A stretch of 64,000 bases of DNA, taken from the NCBI RefSeq assembly GCF_035989305.1, contig NZ_CP108514.1, forward strand, positions 4,875,501 through 4,939,500, given 5' to 3'. The notes below the pieces were generated by a model, which was given only the letters and a program-made list of their open reading frames with translations, searched no databases and was not told the origin of the DNA. The stretch comes from Streptomyces sp. NBC_01233 (GTDB taxonomy: Bacteria > Actinomycetota > Actinomycetes > Streptomycetales > Streptomycetaceae). Positions 1 to 8,140 of the stretch are shown in pieces (position 1 is the first letter of the stretch; the number at the start of each line of letters is the position of its first letter). A program made the position numbers and the translations under genes.

Positions 1-2
1 GT

Positions 3-68
3 GAGCGCCGCAGGGAGGGGCGGCGTCAGATCGCTGACGCCTTGGAGGGCTCCGACCTGCCGTATTGA
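3..68 (+). CDS. C-terminal end of a gene cut by the window edge, possible antitoxin of the PIN pair
   Basis: The third frame is open from the window edge to a TGA at 66-68 and reads as a charged tail ending EGSDLPY. It lies 42 bases upstream of the PIN-domain gene on the same strand. PIN toxins are usually preceded by a small DNA-binding antitoxin, so this tail may be that partner. The fragment is too short for a family call, and the role is inferred from position only. Confidence 0.35.
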   Translation, partial: ERRREGRRQIADALEGSDLPY

Positions 69-110
69 CGTGGGTGTCACCGGCAGTTGTTAAGGAGGAA
101 GAGGGGAAGC

Positions 111-686
111 GTGGCAGCGCGGGTCTTTGTGGACACCAACGTCTTGTTTCCGTTCTCGGTGATGGACGTGATGCTGGCCCTCACGGAGGACTCCATCCAC
201 GAGATCGTGTGGTCCGAACGACTGCTCGCGGAGTGGGAGCGGGTCATCGTCCGGGAGGGAAGGCGTTCGGCGGAGTCGGCTGCCGCAGTTGTCCAAGCCG
301 TTCGACGCTTCTTCGCCGACTGTGAGATCCCGGCGGCGGCGTATGAGCACCTTGTGGATGAAATGCCGGGCGATGACCCCGATGATCGGCACCATGCTGC
401 GGCAGCGGTGGCTGCAGGAGCGGACGCGCTGATCACATGGAATCTCGCAGACTTCCCTGCCGGTGACTTGGCTGAGCATGGAGTGCGGGTGCTCGACCCG
501 GATTCCTATCTGTGCGGGCTGTATGACGAGTTGCCGCACGAGGTGGCGCAGACGGTGGTCAGGCTCGCCGGAGAGAAGCGCAACCCGCCCGTGACGATTG
601 TCGATGCCGTTGCCCGACTTGCGAAAGCCGGCTTGCCGCGCTTCGCGGACCTCCTGACGCATTACCTCGGACATTGCACGAGGTGA
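111..686 (+). CDS. PIN-domain protein, probable toxin RNase of a type II TA pair
   Basis: The product is 191 aa. PIN domains are metal-dependent ribonucleases using a cluster of acidic residues. The sequence opens with the PIN signature FVDTNVLFP and has further conserved acids in DDPDDRHHAAAAVAAGAD and LITWNLADFP, matching the DxN...D...D(R)H pattern of the family. The GTG start at 111 was chosen because a purine-rich SD (AAGGAGG at 92-98, then GAGGGGAAG) lies just upstream and the conserved strand begins at once. An ATG at 87 would add eight charged residues. The gene follows a partial ORF that could be its antitoxin. It lies outside the tRNA island and is therefore probably chromosomal. 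Confidence 0.8.
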   Translation: MAARVFVDTNVLFPFSVMDVMLALTEDSIHEIVWSERLLAEWERVIVREGRRSAESAAAVVQAVRRFFADCEIPAAAYEHLVDEMPGDDPDDRHHAAAAVAAGADALITWNLADFPAGDLAEHGVRVLDPDSYLCGLYDELPHEVAQTVVRLAGEKRNPPVTIVDAVARLAKAGLPRFADLLTHYLGHCTR

Positions 687-734
687 TGCGGGCGCAGGTG
701 GTGGGCGACGGCGAGAAAGGTCTAGACGACGAAC

Positions 735-761
735 AAGCCCCAGGTTGTTGACCTGGGGCTT
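735..761. terminator. GC-rich hairpin beside the left att copy
   Basis: An 11-bp inverted repeat (AAGCCCCAGGT, 5-base loop, ACCTGGGGCTT) lies between the PIN gene and the partial tRNA. A closely similar hairpin occupies the same position next to the intact tRNA at 13,483-13,514. This is the terminator expected downstream of the minus-strand tRNA. Confidence 0.7.
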
Positions 762-768
762 CGTTGTG

Positions 769-810
769 GAGCGGATGACGGGAATCGAACCCGCGCTATA
801 AGCTTGGGAA
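769..810. repeat. Left direct repeat (att site): displaced 3' half of tRNA-Gly
   Basis: These 42 bases are identical to 13,519-13,560, which cover the tRNA-Gly gene from its 3' end to the anticodon loop (GCGGATGACGGGAATCGAAC through AAGCTTGGGAA). After base 810 the sequence diverges. A tRNA-3'-half duplication like this is the footprint of tRNA-targeting integration and marks the left end of island 1. Confidence 0.9.
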
Positions 811-1001
811 TCACCCGGCACTCCCACCCGAATATTCCCCTGACCTGCGAGAACGCTGCTACAGGTGATCCTTCGGCGGGTTGCGGGAAGACCCCTAGAG
901 ACCGCTGTTTACCGCCCTGACTGGCACGTAGTGGCACGCGCGGTCTCCGTGCCCGGGGTTCTCGGCACGCATGGCCGAGTTGAGCAGGTCGCCTGAACCG
1001 C

Positions 1002-1421
1002 CTAGCTGCTCCGAGGCATGCTTGCAGTGCCATTCCCACTGCTCGTGTCCCGGGTTGCGAGAGACTCCTTGACCGCTTCGAGTGTTGCTACCTGTCGCAA
1101 GAACAGCGTGGTGACTCGCCGCAAGTCTGCGACGTCGTGGGCGTTGACGGCCTCGGCGATACCTGCCTCGGCGCGAGCCCGCTTGGGGGCTGCCGCTGCG
1201 AAGTACTCGGCGAACTCGGCGAGCTCGGGAGCAAGCTCGGGCAACATCTCCCAGGCGCTTCGAATACGCGGACGACGTCCGGGGATCCTCTCCGGTCGCC
1301 CCATGGCCGCGAGTACCGCTGCTGCCGCGCGTAGCGCCGAAAGATGAAGTACCGCGTACTGCTCAAGAGGGTCATCAAGGTCACCTGCAACTTCCAGACC
1401 TTCGCGGGCCTTCGCGAGCAT
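1002..1421 (-). CDS. SAV_6107-family HEPN domain protein
   Basis: The product is 139 aa. The pattern of helices (LDDPLEQYAVLHLSALRAAA, RPRIRSAWEMLPELAPELAE, EYFAAAAPKRARAEAGI) is that of the Streptomyces SAV_6107 HEPN family. These are all-alpha proteins of unproven function. Many HEPN proteins are RNases or nucleotide-binding partners, but I do not see the RX4-6H RNase motif here. The ATG at 1421 was chosen because family homology begins there; the frame is open for another 108 codons upstream without recognisable sequence. It is the first gene inside island 1 and transcribed toward the left att site. Confidence 0.7.
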   Translation of the reverse strand: MLAKAREGLEVAGDLDDPLEQYAVLHLSALRAAAAVLAAMGRPERIPGRRPRIRSAWEMLPELAPELAEFAEYFAAAAPKRARAEAGIAEAVNAHDVADLRRVTTLFLRQVATLEAVKESLATRDTSSGNGTASMPRSS

Positions 1422-1734
1422 GGTTGCCGCTCCTGGTGAAGAGCGCAGTGGTCGTGGCCGGTGGTTCCTGATCGACGGAGGCTGGTCCTCGCGGTCTGTC
1501 GTCCGCGCGTACACCAAGACTGGTCCCCCGAGACGTCTTGGCGAGGAACGCATCTCGTCAGAGCCAGACGAATCTTCATGCACGGGTGAGAACGCCAAGG
1601 CATGCAGCAGCCACGAGCCGAATGACCGATTTCCCTGTCTGTCTCCGATGGGGCGCTGAGCGACGTGCGACTCACGTGTTTCGAAGGGAGGGGACGTGCG
1701 CGCGATATTTGTCAGCACTTGAGCTGCGAACGAT
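1422..1734. other. Intergenic stretch with no gene recognised
   Basis: About 310 bases separate the HEPN gene from the membrane-protein gene. Frames remain open on both strands, as expected from GC content, but none resembles a known family or has a convincing ribosome binding site. I see no strong hairpin or repeat. Confidence 0.5.
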
Positions 1735-2115
1735 TTAGAGCGCACCGATCTGTCCTCCTTGCGGGTCTGGAAGGGCCCCTGCCCCCGGTTCCAGGCGGTC
1801 TACTGCGGGGGGCGCTTCGACAGCCTGGTGAGACAGTCCCTGCTTGGCCAGTTGCTGCAGGATCTTGGGTGCAGCTATGCCTACGGTGACTGCGGCCAGT
1901 GCCCCAGCAACCTGCTGGGATGCCGCGAAGGCTGCTGTCAGGCCGGTGCCTACCCCCAGCCTGATCACTAGCGCCACGAGGTAGGGGGCCAGGGCCGGCT
2001 GCCCCTTCTTCTTCCATGGCCAGCCATCGGTGGTGTGGATGGCCGTGTAGAGATCCAGCCCCTCGATCAAGGCCGCACCTAAGAGGCCCCAAAGGCACGC
2101 CTCTACTACGGGCAT
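1735..2115 (-). CDS. Small membrane protein of unknown function
   Basis: The product is 126 aa, starting MPVVEACLWG. Hydrophobic segments are visible at about residues 5-16, 40-60 (LVALVIRLGVGTGLTAAFAA) and 65-80 (VAGALAAVTVGIAAPKIL), with a WPWKKK stretch between the first and second. I do not recognise a family. The ATG at 2115 is preferred over one 43 codons upstream because membrane character begins there. Small two- to three-span proteins in islands are often partners of toxins or effectors, but nothing here shows which neighbour it would work with. Confidence 0.55.
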   Translation of the reverse strand: MPVVEACLWGLLGAALIEGLDLYTAIHTTDGWPWKKKGQPALAPYLVALVIRLGVGTGLTAAFAASQQVAGALAAVTVGIAAPKILQQLAKQGLSHQAVEAPPAVDRLEPGAGALPDPQGGQIGAL

Positions 2116-2362
2116 CTGGCCACGACTCCCCCCAGCTCTGTGCGCACCGACGCCGAGGAGGTGATCTCCCCGCTGGCGACTGTTCAGAATGACAGGTCCC
2201 CGGTCTGGACCGGTAGGACTTGGGGACATCTGTCTGAGAAGCAACGGGAGACTGCAGAACTCATCCTTGGCTGCGGCCTCGGCGGGGTCGCTGGTGACTG
2301 GTCAGCCTTCAGCAACCATCTGATTCCGATCGCCGTATGGTGAGCTGAGCTGAGCTGAGCCA

Positions 2363-2980
2363 GTGAAGGAGTGGACCGTGGGTGCTGGGGGGACCGCCTT
2401 GCTCGTGGCGGTGGTCGGTGTCGCAGGAACGTTGGGGGCGGCGTTGCTGACTCAGATTCGCGCTGACCGCACGAAACGGATGGAGTTGCAGTCGGCAGCG
2501 ACCCAAAGGCGTGAGGAGCGCGATCACGCAGAGGCGCTGAGGGCGGCGGAGCGGACGGAGAGGCGCACTGAAGCTGACGAGGTATTGAAGCGCTCCTGCT
2601 ATATCGCGCTCAATACTGCTTCCCGTCAGTATCTGACTGCCCAGGTGGATCTCTTGTACGCCCTGCGAAAGCGTACGGGGGCCGAAGCCGCGATGGAGGG
2701 ATTGGAAACCCGCCGTGTGGTGCACAGGGAGAGTTACGCCGAGGCCCAGATGATTGTCCCAGCTGCCGTCCTGGTAGGGGCTGGGGCCGCGAGTCGCCGA
2801 CTCAACGCTGCCTATGGTGAACTGAAACGAATTGCGGCTTCTAGCGTGCCTACCTCTGAAGATCTGTCCCGATTCGAGGATGGCGTTGATGGCGCATGGA
2901 GCCTTCTCGCGCATATGCGGCAACTTATGCGTGACGACCTCGGTGTTGATGCCGCATCTGATCTTGATGTTAGCGCCTGA
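2363..2980 (+). CDS. Membrane-anchored coiled-coil protein, putative partner of the RES protein
   Basis: The product is 205 aa with a GTG start at 2363. One N-terminal transmembrane helix (about residues 8-30, ending in GTLGAALLTQ) is followed by a long charged helical region rich in Arg/Glu (ERDHAEALRAAERTERRTEA) and then a mixed helical domain. Streptomyces genomes contain many such one-span proteins of unknown role. It ends 27 bases before the RES-domain gene on the same strand, so the two probably form one transcription unit. An anchoring, immunity or sensing role is inference from that pairing. Confidence 0.65.
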   Translation: MKEWTVGAGGTALLVAVVGVAGTLGAALLTQIRADRTKRMELQSAATQRREERDHAEALRAAERTERRTEADEVLKRSCYIALNTASRQYLTAQVDLLYALRKRTGAEAAMEGLETRRVVHRESYAEAQMIVPAAVLVGAGAASRRLNAAYGELKRIAASSVPTSEDLSRFEDGVDGAWSLLAHMRQLMRDDLGVDAASDLDVSA

Positions 2981-3007
2981 TCGTCTTCATGGTTTTGCCA
3001 GGCCTAG

Positions 3008-4231
3008 ATGGAACCGGTGGTGCACTTGGGACTCGCCAAGCGATGGATGCAGCAGCAAATAGATCAAGGCTGGTCGTTTACCAGTAAGCATGTATGCGCT
3101 GGGTGCGTTGATGACTATGCCCTTGAAGCTGCGATCAGCGCCGCTCAGGATATCGATGTCGAGTGTGACTTCTGCGGGGGATCACCGGCGGCCGAGCTCG
3201 ATGTGCTGCTGGAGTTGTTCGTGGAAGGCGTATGCCGTGAGTACGGTTCAGCCGACGCTGAGGGGGTGTCATACGTCACCCGCGAGGGCGGCTATCAGTG
3301 GGATGTGTTGGATACGTGGGATGTGGTGCACGAGTGCGGTGCTGATGTGCTGGTCGGCGATGGCCTTCTGGAAGCAGTATGTGGGGCCATGGAGGACCAG
3401 TGTTGGGTTCCCGTTGATTTCATCGCCCCACGGCGCGACGAGGCGCTATATAACAGCTGGCAGCGGTTCTGTGACGCGGTTCAGCATCGCACGCGGTACG
3501 TTTTCTGGCTGCAGGCGGAGGAAGAGCTTGAGCATGGAGAAGTTTCCCCAGCTCGAATTCTTGAACATGTCGGGGAATTTGTAGATCGATTTGGTTTGGT
3601 TACGGAGCTGCCTGCCGGTACTCGGGTTTGGCGGGCCTTGACGCACCCGGAGCCTCAGGTCAGTTGGAATGCGAGACGCCTGGGTACGGCACCGCGGGAG
3701 CTTGCGCGACAGGCTAATCGAATGAGCCCTGCTGGTATTCCCATGTTCTACGGGGCCTTCGATTTCGACACGGCTCTCAGGGAGACGTCGGTACGGGGTG
3801 GGGAGCCTTGGGCCACTGCAGGTGAATTTGAGATCTCTCACTCATGCTTCGTGGTTGACTTTACGGGTGTGCCATCGGTCCCCTCTATGTTCGACCCGGA
3901 CCATGCGGCGGACCGACGAACTCTGATCTTCCTGCATTCTTTCATTGAGGCGCTGAGTAAGCCTGCGCGCTCCCTGTATGAGCAGATTGACTATGTGCCC
4001 ACCCAGGTGGTCACCGAGTATCTGCTCCACGTGTTCCGCCCTAGCGCGAGGGTGGCCGGTCTTCTTTATTCGTCTTCTCTCACCGGTGGTGTTGCTGCAG
4101 TGCTGAATGTGCCTCACGATCGATGTGTGGACTCTGCTGGCGAGGTTCAAGAGGGGGAGGTCGAAAGCCTTAGAATGATCCTTGATCCTGCGTCACTTTG
4201 CACAGGCCCGTCTTTTGTTGTCGAGCCATGA
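3008..4231 (+). CDS. HEPN-associated N-terminal domain plus RES domain protein (NAD+ phosphorylase type)
   Basis: The product is 407 aa. A Zn-binding-like pair, CAGC (residues 30-33) and CDFC (53-56), opens a helical N-terminal domain of the kind found in front of RES domains. The RES domain spans about residues 195-400. Its conserved positions are visible: Arg206 in TRVWRA, Tyr248 in MFYGAFDF, Glu259 in TALRET and a Ser-rich strand LLYSSSLTGG. Characterised RES toxins (MbcT, Res) destroy NAD+ by phosphorolysis or hydrolysis. Here the domain is fused to a large sensor-like region and no Xre/MbcA-type antitoxin is adjacent, so a defence effector is as likely as a classical TA toxin. Base composition is lower in GC than its neighbours, suggesting transfer. 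Confidence 0.75.
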   Translation: MEPVVHLGLAKRWMQQQIDQGWSFTSKHVCAGCVDDYALEAAISAAQDIDVECDFCGGSPAAELDVLLELFVEGVCREYGSADAEGVSYVTREGGYQWDVLDTWDVVHECGADVLVGDGLLEAVCGAMEDQCWVPVDFIAPRRDEALYNSWQRFCDAVQHRTRYVFWLQAEEELEHGEVSPARILEHVGEFVDRFGLVTELPAGTRVWRALTHPEPQVSWNARRLGTAPRELARQANRMSPAGIPMFYGAFDFDTALRETSVRGGEPWATAGEFEISHSCFVVDFTGVPSVPSMFDPDHAADRRTLIFLHSFIEALSKPARSLYEQIDYVPTQVVTEYLLHVFRPSARVAGLLYSSSLTGGVAAVLNVPHDRCVDSAGEVQEGEVESLRMILDPASLCTGPSFVVEP

Positions 4232-4352
4232 TGCTTGCGGCCAAACTGGCAACGACGGCCTATGTGAGATTTGGGCGTGAAGCCAAACGCTTTTGTCGCC
4301 GTATGCCTGGAATGGCAACAGGGGCCTTGGTGCAGAATGGGCATATCGGCAG

Positions 4353-5672
4353 TCAGTCTGCGATACGGGCTGCTCGCTCGCGGAGCTCCTGGGCCTCTGG
4401 GACTCCGCTGTATCGGCGCAGGCGGACGCGCATGTCCTGCAGGGCCGCCTGGACCTTCACTGAGCGGATGCCATCCGCGCAATCGAGGAAGTCGCGCCAA
4501 GTGGCCATGGCTCCGTCGACGTCGCCTTGGCGGAGGCGGACGCCTCCGAGGTCGGCGAGGACGATGGCTCGGGTGCGGCGGCGGTCGAGGCCGTGGATGT
4601 CCAGGGCGAGGTGGAGGTGTTCCTCGGCGGCGTCGAGGTCGCCGAGGCGGGAGAGGATCATGCCGGACTCGTGGGCCCAGCGGCCGGGGGAGTAGTGCGC
4701 GGCCCAGGAGTCTCCGCCCGCGGCTGCCGGCTTGCCGATGGCCGCCTCGGACATGGCGAGGTGCTTGGTGGCCATGCGGCGGTCGTCGTCCTGGGCGGCG
4801 GCGTTGGCGAGGGTGGCCTCGTAGTAGGCGACGGCGCGCGGGTTGTCGAGGTGGCGGCCGTAGTCCACGCAGGCTTCGCCGAGCTGGACTGCCTCGGCCC
4901 GGTAACCGAGGTCGACGCACTGCACGGCGAGGCCGCGGAGGGCGGTCGCCGACAGCTCTGGGTCGCTGGCTTCGGCGGCCAGGCGGAATGAGTGCGCGTA
5001 GTAGCGCTGGGCGAGTCCGCGGAGTTCGGGGGTGTCGCCTTCGTCCTGGGCCATCCAGCCGGCGAGGTGGACGAGCTGGGAGGTGGCGGCGAACAGGTCT
5101 CGGCCGGTGGCCTCGGTGAAGCGTCCCTCCAGCCAGGGGGCGACGTCCTGTGTGAGGTATCGGACGGCCAGGTGGCGGGCGTGGCCGCCGCCGAGTTCGG
5201 AGGCGGAGTCGCCGAGGGCCTTGACCATGTGGCGCACGGCCGCGACCTCACCCTGGCCGACTCGGACGGCGCCGACGGAAGCGGTCTTGGTCCGGCGGGT
5301 GATGCTGTCCATGTCGGGCAGGCCGAGTGCGGACAGGGCGTATCCGCTGGAGGCGAGGATGAACTCCCGACGTTCCACGTCGCTCCTTCCCAGGTGCAGG
5401 ACTGATGCAACGGTATCTGCGTGGGGTGCCGCAGGCATGGGCTCCGGAAGGTTGATCGCCTCGGGGTCCAGCCCCAGCACCTGCGCGATGTAGGGCCACC
5501 AGTGGCCGGGAGTCCGTTCTCCCTCGATCCAACGCCGGGCGTGCTGGCGCTGCAGGCGCCGCGGATCGCCGCATTCGGCCAGGCCAAGAGCACGTGCCAA
5601 CTCCGAAGGCCCCCAGCCCCGTTCCTGGCAGGCCCGCTTGATCAGATCCGCGACGGCCGGGTTCCTCGGCAC
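4353..5672 (-). CDS. XRE-family regulator with TPR region, probable controller of the adjacent kinase operon
   Basis: The product is 439 aa. The N-terminal HTH (about residues 5-55, ACQERGWGPSELARALGL and HARRWIEGERTPGHWWPYI) is followed by a linker and helical TPR-like repeats (EASDPELSATALRGLAVQCV, ANAAAQDDDRRMATKHLAMS, GDLDAAEEHLHLALDIHG). Proteins of this layout are common pathway-specific regulators in Streptomyces. It is divergent from the 5,937 and 6,239 genes, and three tandem 10-bp repeats lie 20 bases upstream of its start. The position is equivalent to that of the XRE-type regulator at 56,799-57,932 in the second cluster. Confidence 0.8.
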   Translation of the reverse strand: MPRNPAVADLIKRACQERGWGPSELARALGLAECGDPRRLQRQHARRWIEGERTPGHWWPYIAQVLGLDPEAINLPEPMPAAPHADTVASVLHLGRSDVERREFILASSGYALSALGLPDMDSITRRTKTASVGAVRVGQGEVAAVRHMVKALGDSASELGGGHARHLAVRYLTQDVAPWLEGRFTEATGRDLFAATSQLVHLAGWMAQDEGDTPELRGLAQRYYAHSFRLAAEASDPELSATALRGLAVQCVDLGYRAEAVQLGEACVDYGRHLDNPRAVAYYEATLANAAAQDDDRRMATKHLAMSEAAIGKPAAAGGDSWAAHYSPGRWAHESGMILSRLGDLDAAEEHLHLALDIHGLDRRRTRAIVLADLGGVRLRQGDVDGAMATWRDFLDCADGIRSVKVQAALQDMRVRLRRYSGVPEAQELRERAARIAD

Positions 5673-5691
5673 CCCGTCACCCTCCCCACCT

Positions 5692-5721
5692 GGATTACGC
5701 GGGATTACGCAGGACTACATC
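5692..5721. promoter_or_regulatory. Three tandem 10-bp repeats, putative operator
   Basis: GGATTACGCG, GGATTACGCA and GGACTACATC follow each other without gaps, immediately upstream of the minus-strand XRE-TPR gene and in the divergent region toward the kinase operon. A 10-bp period puts each copy on the same DNA face. Regulator binding is inferred. Confidence 0.5.
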
Positions 5722-5936
5722 CTGGGCCCTGTCCCGAGAGGGCGGACCGCCGTTCACTGAACATCACCCCGCAGATCTCCGAATGGCTCGAACAGGCCCC
5801 GTTCAGGGCCTGTTGGTGCCTGCCCGGACACGTGAGAGGAACCGACGGTGGCGATGCCCGCTGACAGCGCACGGACCCGTACGATCCCGCCTTCCCTAGT
5901 GGTCGGTGTCTGCCGCTACCCCGCCCTCCGGGGGGT

Positions 5937-6128
5937 GTGGCGGTGAGCCGGGTCCCGTTATCCGACCCGCTGGGGACAGTCCTGAGCTGGGTCTGGGCGC
6001 TCGGCACGGCTGCTGGACTTGCGGTCCTCGGAGTCATGGTCCAGGCCGAGCAGTCGTCCGCGGAGATGCCGTTGGCGCATCCGCCGCTCAGCGTCGACGA
6101 CATTCCCTTGGCCGACGGCGCCCGATAG
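5937..6128 (+). CDS. Small single-span membrane protein
   Basis: The product is 63 aa with a GTG start at 5937. A single hydrophobic segment (about residues 13-34, TVLSWVWALGTAAGLAVLGV) is followed by an acidic soluble tail ending DDIPLADGAR. No family is recognised. It is the first plus-strand ORF after the divergent regulator and is separated from the kinase fusion by a strong hairpin. It may be a leader gene of that operon; a coding role is plausible but not proven. Confidence 0.45.
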   Translation: MAVSRVPLSDPLGTVLSWVWALGTAAGLAVLGVMVQAEQSSAEMPLAHPPLSVDDIPLADGAR

Positions 6129-6131
6129 ACC

Positions 6132-6168
6132 CTCCGGCCCCGGCCTGCCCTACCCGGCCGGGGCCGGA
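6132..6168. terminator. Strong hairpin between the small membrane ORF and the kinase fusion
   Basis: A GC-only inverted repeat (CTCCGGCCCCGGC / CCGGCCGGGGCCGGAG) lies 70 bases before the 6,239 start. It could terminate or attenuate transcription from the divergent promoter region. Confidence 0.55.
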
Positions 6169-6238
6169 GACGTAAAGGTCCTGCGCCGCACCCCGCCCGC
6201 GCAAGCACTGCGCCTCACCAGCGAATGAAGGGAAGCCG

Positions 6239-8140
6239 ATGCCTATCCAGCACAGCAGCGACATGCACCCGGTCTCGGTCGCGTTCAGCGGCCCCGACAA
6301 CACCGGGAAGACCAAGCAGATCGGAATCCTTGCCCGGCGTATGGGCCCGACCGCGACCTCCGCCGGCCCGCTCGACCACTACGACCCGCGCTGGGCCACC
6401 ATCAAGGCCGACGGCATGGCCGGCTGGTGGTTCGAGACCGGCCCGGTCGAGGAGGTCACCGACGTCCTCGCCACCTCCTACCTCGAACGCTCCCGGCGCC
6501 CCTTCTCCGCGCCGGTGCGCTTGCTGGACCGGGGCATCCCCATGCTGGAGGCGTCCGTGGCGGCGACGGTTGCGGTACGGGAGAACCTGGGCACCGCGCA
6601 GGCCGCGGACCGGGCCCGGCTCCTGCTGTCCCCGTACGAGACCGACCTCCGGGCGGCCGAGGAGGACGAGTACGCCCTCGTCCTCCTGCACTGCGACGAC
6701 CCCGAGGAAGGCGCCCGCCGGAGCCTGACCCACGAGGTGACCGTCACCGACACCTACGCGGCGTACCAGCGCCACCTCCACGAGCAGATCAACCGGCTCG
6801 TCAACGACGGCCGTTTCCCTATGTCGATCCGCATCGGCGACCGCCCGACCATCACCATTCAGGACGAGGTTCGCCGGCTCCTGGCACCCCTGCACCCGAG
6901 CGTGCCCAGCCGGGCCCTGGCAGGGGTGCACGTCACCGCGCTGGGCGGCATGTCGGAGAGCGGCAAGAGCACCGCCGGCGAGTACCTGCGTACGCACCAC
7001 GGCCACGCTCGCCTCAAGATCGGGCACCTCATCGCGGACGCGGCCAGCCGGGCGGGGATCCCCGACCCCTACAGGCTGGGCTCCGTCGTGCAGGCCGAGC
7101 TGATCGTGGACGCGCTGGACCGGTTCTGCCAGGCTCACCACTTCCTCGACTCCGTCAGCATCGAGTCGCTGCACGACTTCGACTCGACCGCCGAACTCGC
7201 TCGGATGCTCGGCTCCCAGCTCACGATCGCCTACCTGGACGCTTCCGAGGCGACGCGCACACGGCGGGGCACCGCTGGGGCCCAGGACGTCGCCGACCGC
7301 GACGTCGTGAAGAGCGCGCGGGGTGCGGACAAGATCGCCTCCATCGCCCACGAGATCATTGGCAACGACGGGCCGCGCCTGGAACTGGAACGCCGGCTGG
7401 ACCGCATCGCGCTCGACCGGCGCTGGCCGGAGCACCAACCCAGCACCATGCCGGTCAACGCGCTCGGACTCCCGGTCCACCTGGAGTCCTACCTGGCCGA
7501 GTTCCTCGACCGCACCACCGGACCGCAGCCGCTGGTCGACCTGCTGGCCGTCACTGGTAGCGGTGCCCGCGGCAAGTACCAGCACGGCTGGAGCGACCTC
7601 GACGTGTTCGTCGTCGCCGATGCCTCCTCCCTCGGCGGGATCCGCCAGGTTCTCGCGGAGCTGGAGGCCGAACTCGGCGGGGTCAAACTCGGCATGACCG
7701 TGCTGACTCGAGCCGAGTGCCGGGCTGGCGCCGTGACCTCCCGGCTCCTCCACGTCCTCGCCCTCATCGGCAGCGGGGCGCTGGTCCCGCTGTGGTCGGC
7801 CCCCGGCCTGGCCCTGCCGGCCCCGGACGCCGCCACCGATATCGACGTGAGCCTGCGCGACGGTATCCAGGCCGCCATCGAGATCCGCCGCCAGCTCCTC
7901 AAGGGAGCACCCGACCTCCGCGACCTCTACAAGGTCACCGCGCTGCTCGCGAAGATCCAGCTCCGCTTCAGCGGGATCGAGTGCCCCTCCGACAGCGACG
8001 CCCTCACCGTCCTCCTCGACGCCAAACGGCAGGACACGAGCGCGGTCACCACCGCCCGCACCGAGCGCCCCGCCGCCGAAGCGCTAGCGACCCTCGTCCT
8101 TCAGAGCTGGCTGGACACCCTTCCCGGGGAAAGGCGGTGA
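6239..8140 (+). CDS. Fusion protein: thymidylate-kinase-like domain, second P-loop kinase domain, Pol-beta-type nucleotidyltransferase
   Basis: The product is 633 aa. Residues about 10-210 resemble thymidylate kinase, with P-loop GPDNTGKT (18-25) and LLDRGIPML. Residues about 230-380 are a second P-loop domain (GGMSESGKST, near 234-243, then RLKIGHLI). Residues about 430-630 begin with GSGARGKYQHGWSDLDVFV, the GS...DxD motif of Pol-beta nucleotidyltransferases. The two halves match the separate genes at 58,619-59,266 and 59,263-61,062, so this is a natural fusion of the same two functions. The ATG at 6239 has GAAGGGA upstream. The stop overlaps the next GTG. Substrate is unknown; a nucleoside monophosphate or nucleotide derivative is inferred from the kinase fold. 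Confidence 0.75.
   Translation: MPIQHSSDMHPVSVAFSGPDNTGKTKQIGILARRMGPTATSAGPLDHYDPRWATIKADGMAGWWFETGPVEEVTDVLATSYLERSRRPFSAPVRLLDRGIPMLEASVAATVAVRENLGTAQAADRARLLLSPYETDLRAAEEDEYALVLLHCDDPEEGARRSLTHEVTVTDTYAAYQRHLHEQINRLVNDGRFPMSIRIGDRPTITIQDEVRRLLAPLHPSVPSRALAGVHVTALGGMSESGKSTAGEYLRTHHGHARLKIGHLIADAASRAGIPDPYRLGSVVQAELIVDALDRFCQAHHFLDSVSIESLHDFDSTAELARMLGSQLTIAYLDASEATRTRRGTAGAQDVADRDVVKSARGADKIASIAHEIIGNDGPRLELERRLDRIALDRRWPEHQPSTMPVNALGLPVHLESYLAEFLDRTTGPQPLVDLLAVTGSGARGKYQHGWSDLDVFVVADASSLGGIRQVLAELEAELGGVKLGMTVLTRAECRAGAVTSRLLHVLALIGSGALVPLWSAPGLALPAPDAATDIDVSLRDGIQAAIEIRRQLLKGAPDLRDLYKVTALLAKIQLRFSGIECPSDSDALTVLLDAKRQDTSAVTTARTERPAAEALATLVLQSWLDTLPGERR

Noticed and set aside
771..810. 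A tRNA-like sequence at the left of island 1
   Set aside because: Only the 3' half of tRNA-Gly is present. The D-arm and 5' acceptor strand are missing, so it is an att remnant and not a tRNA gene.
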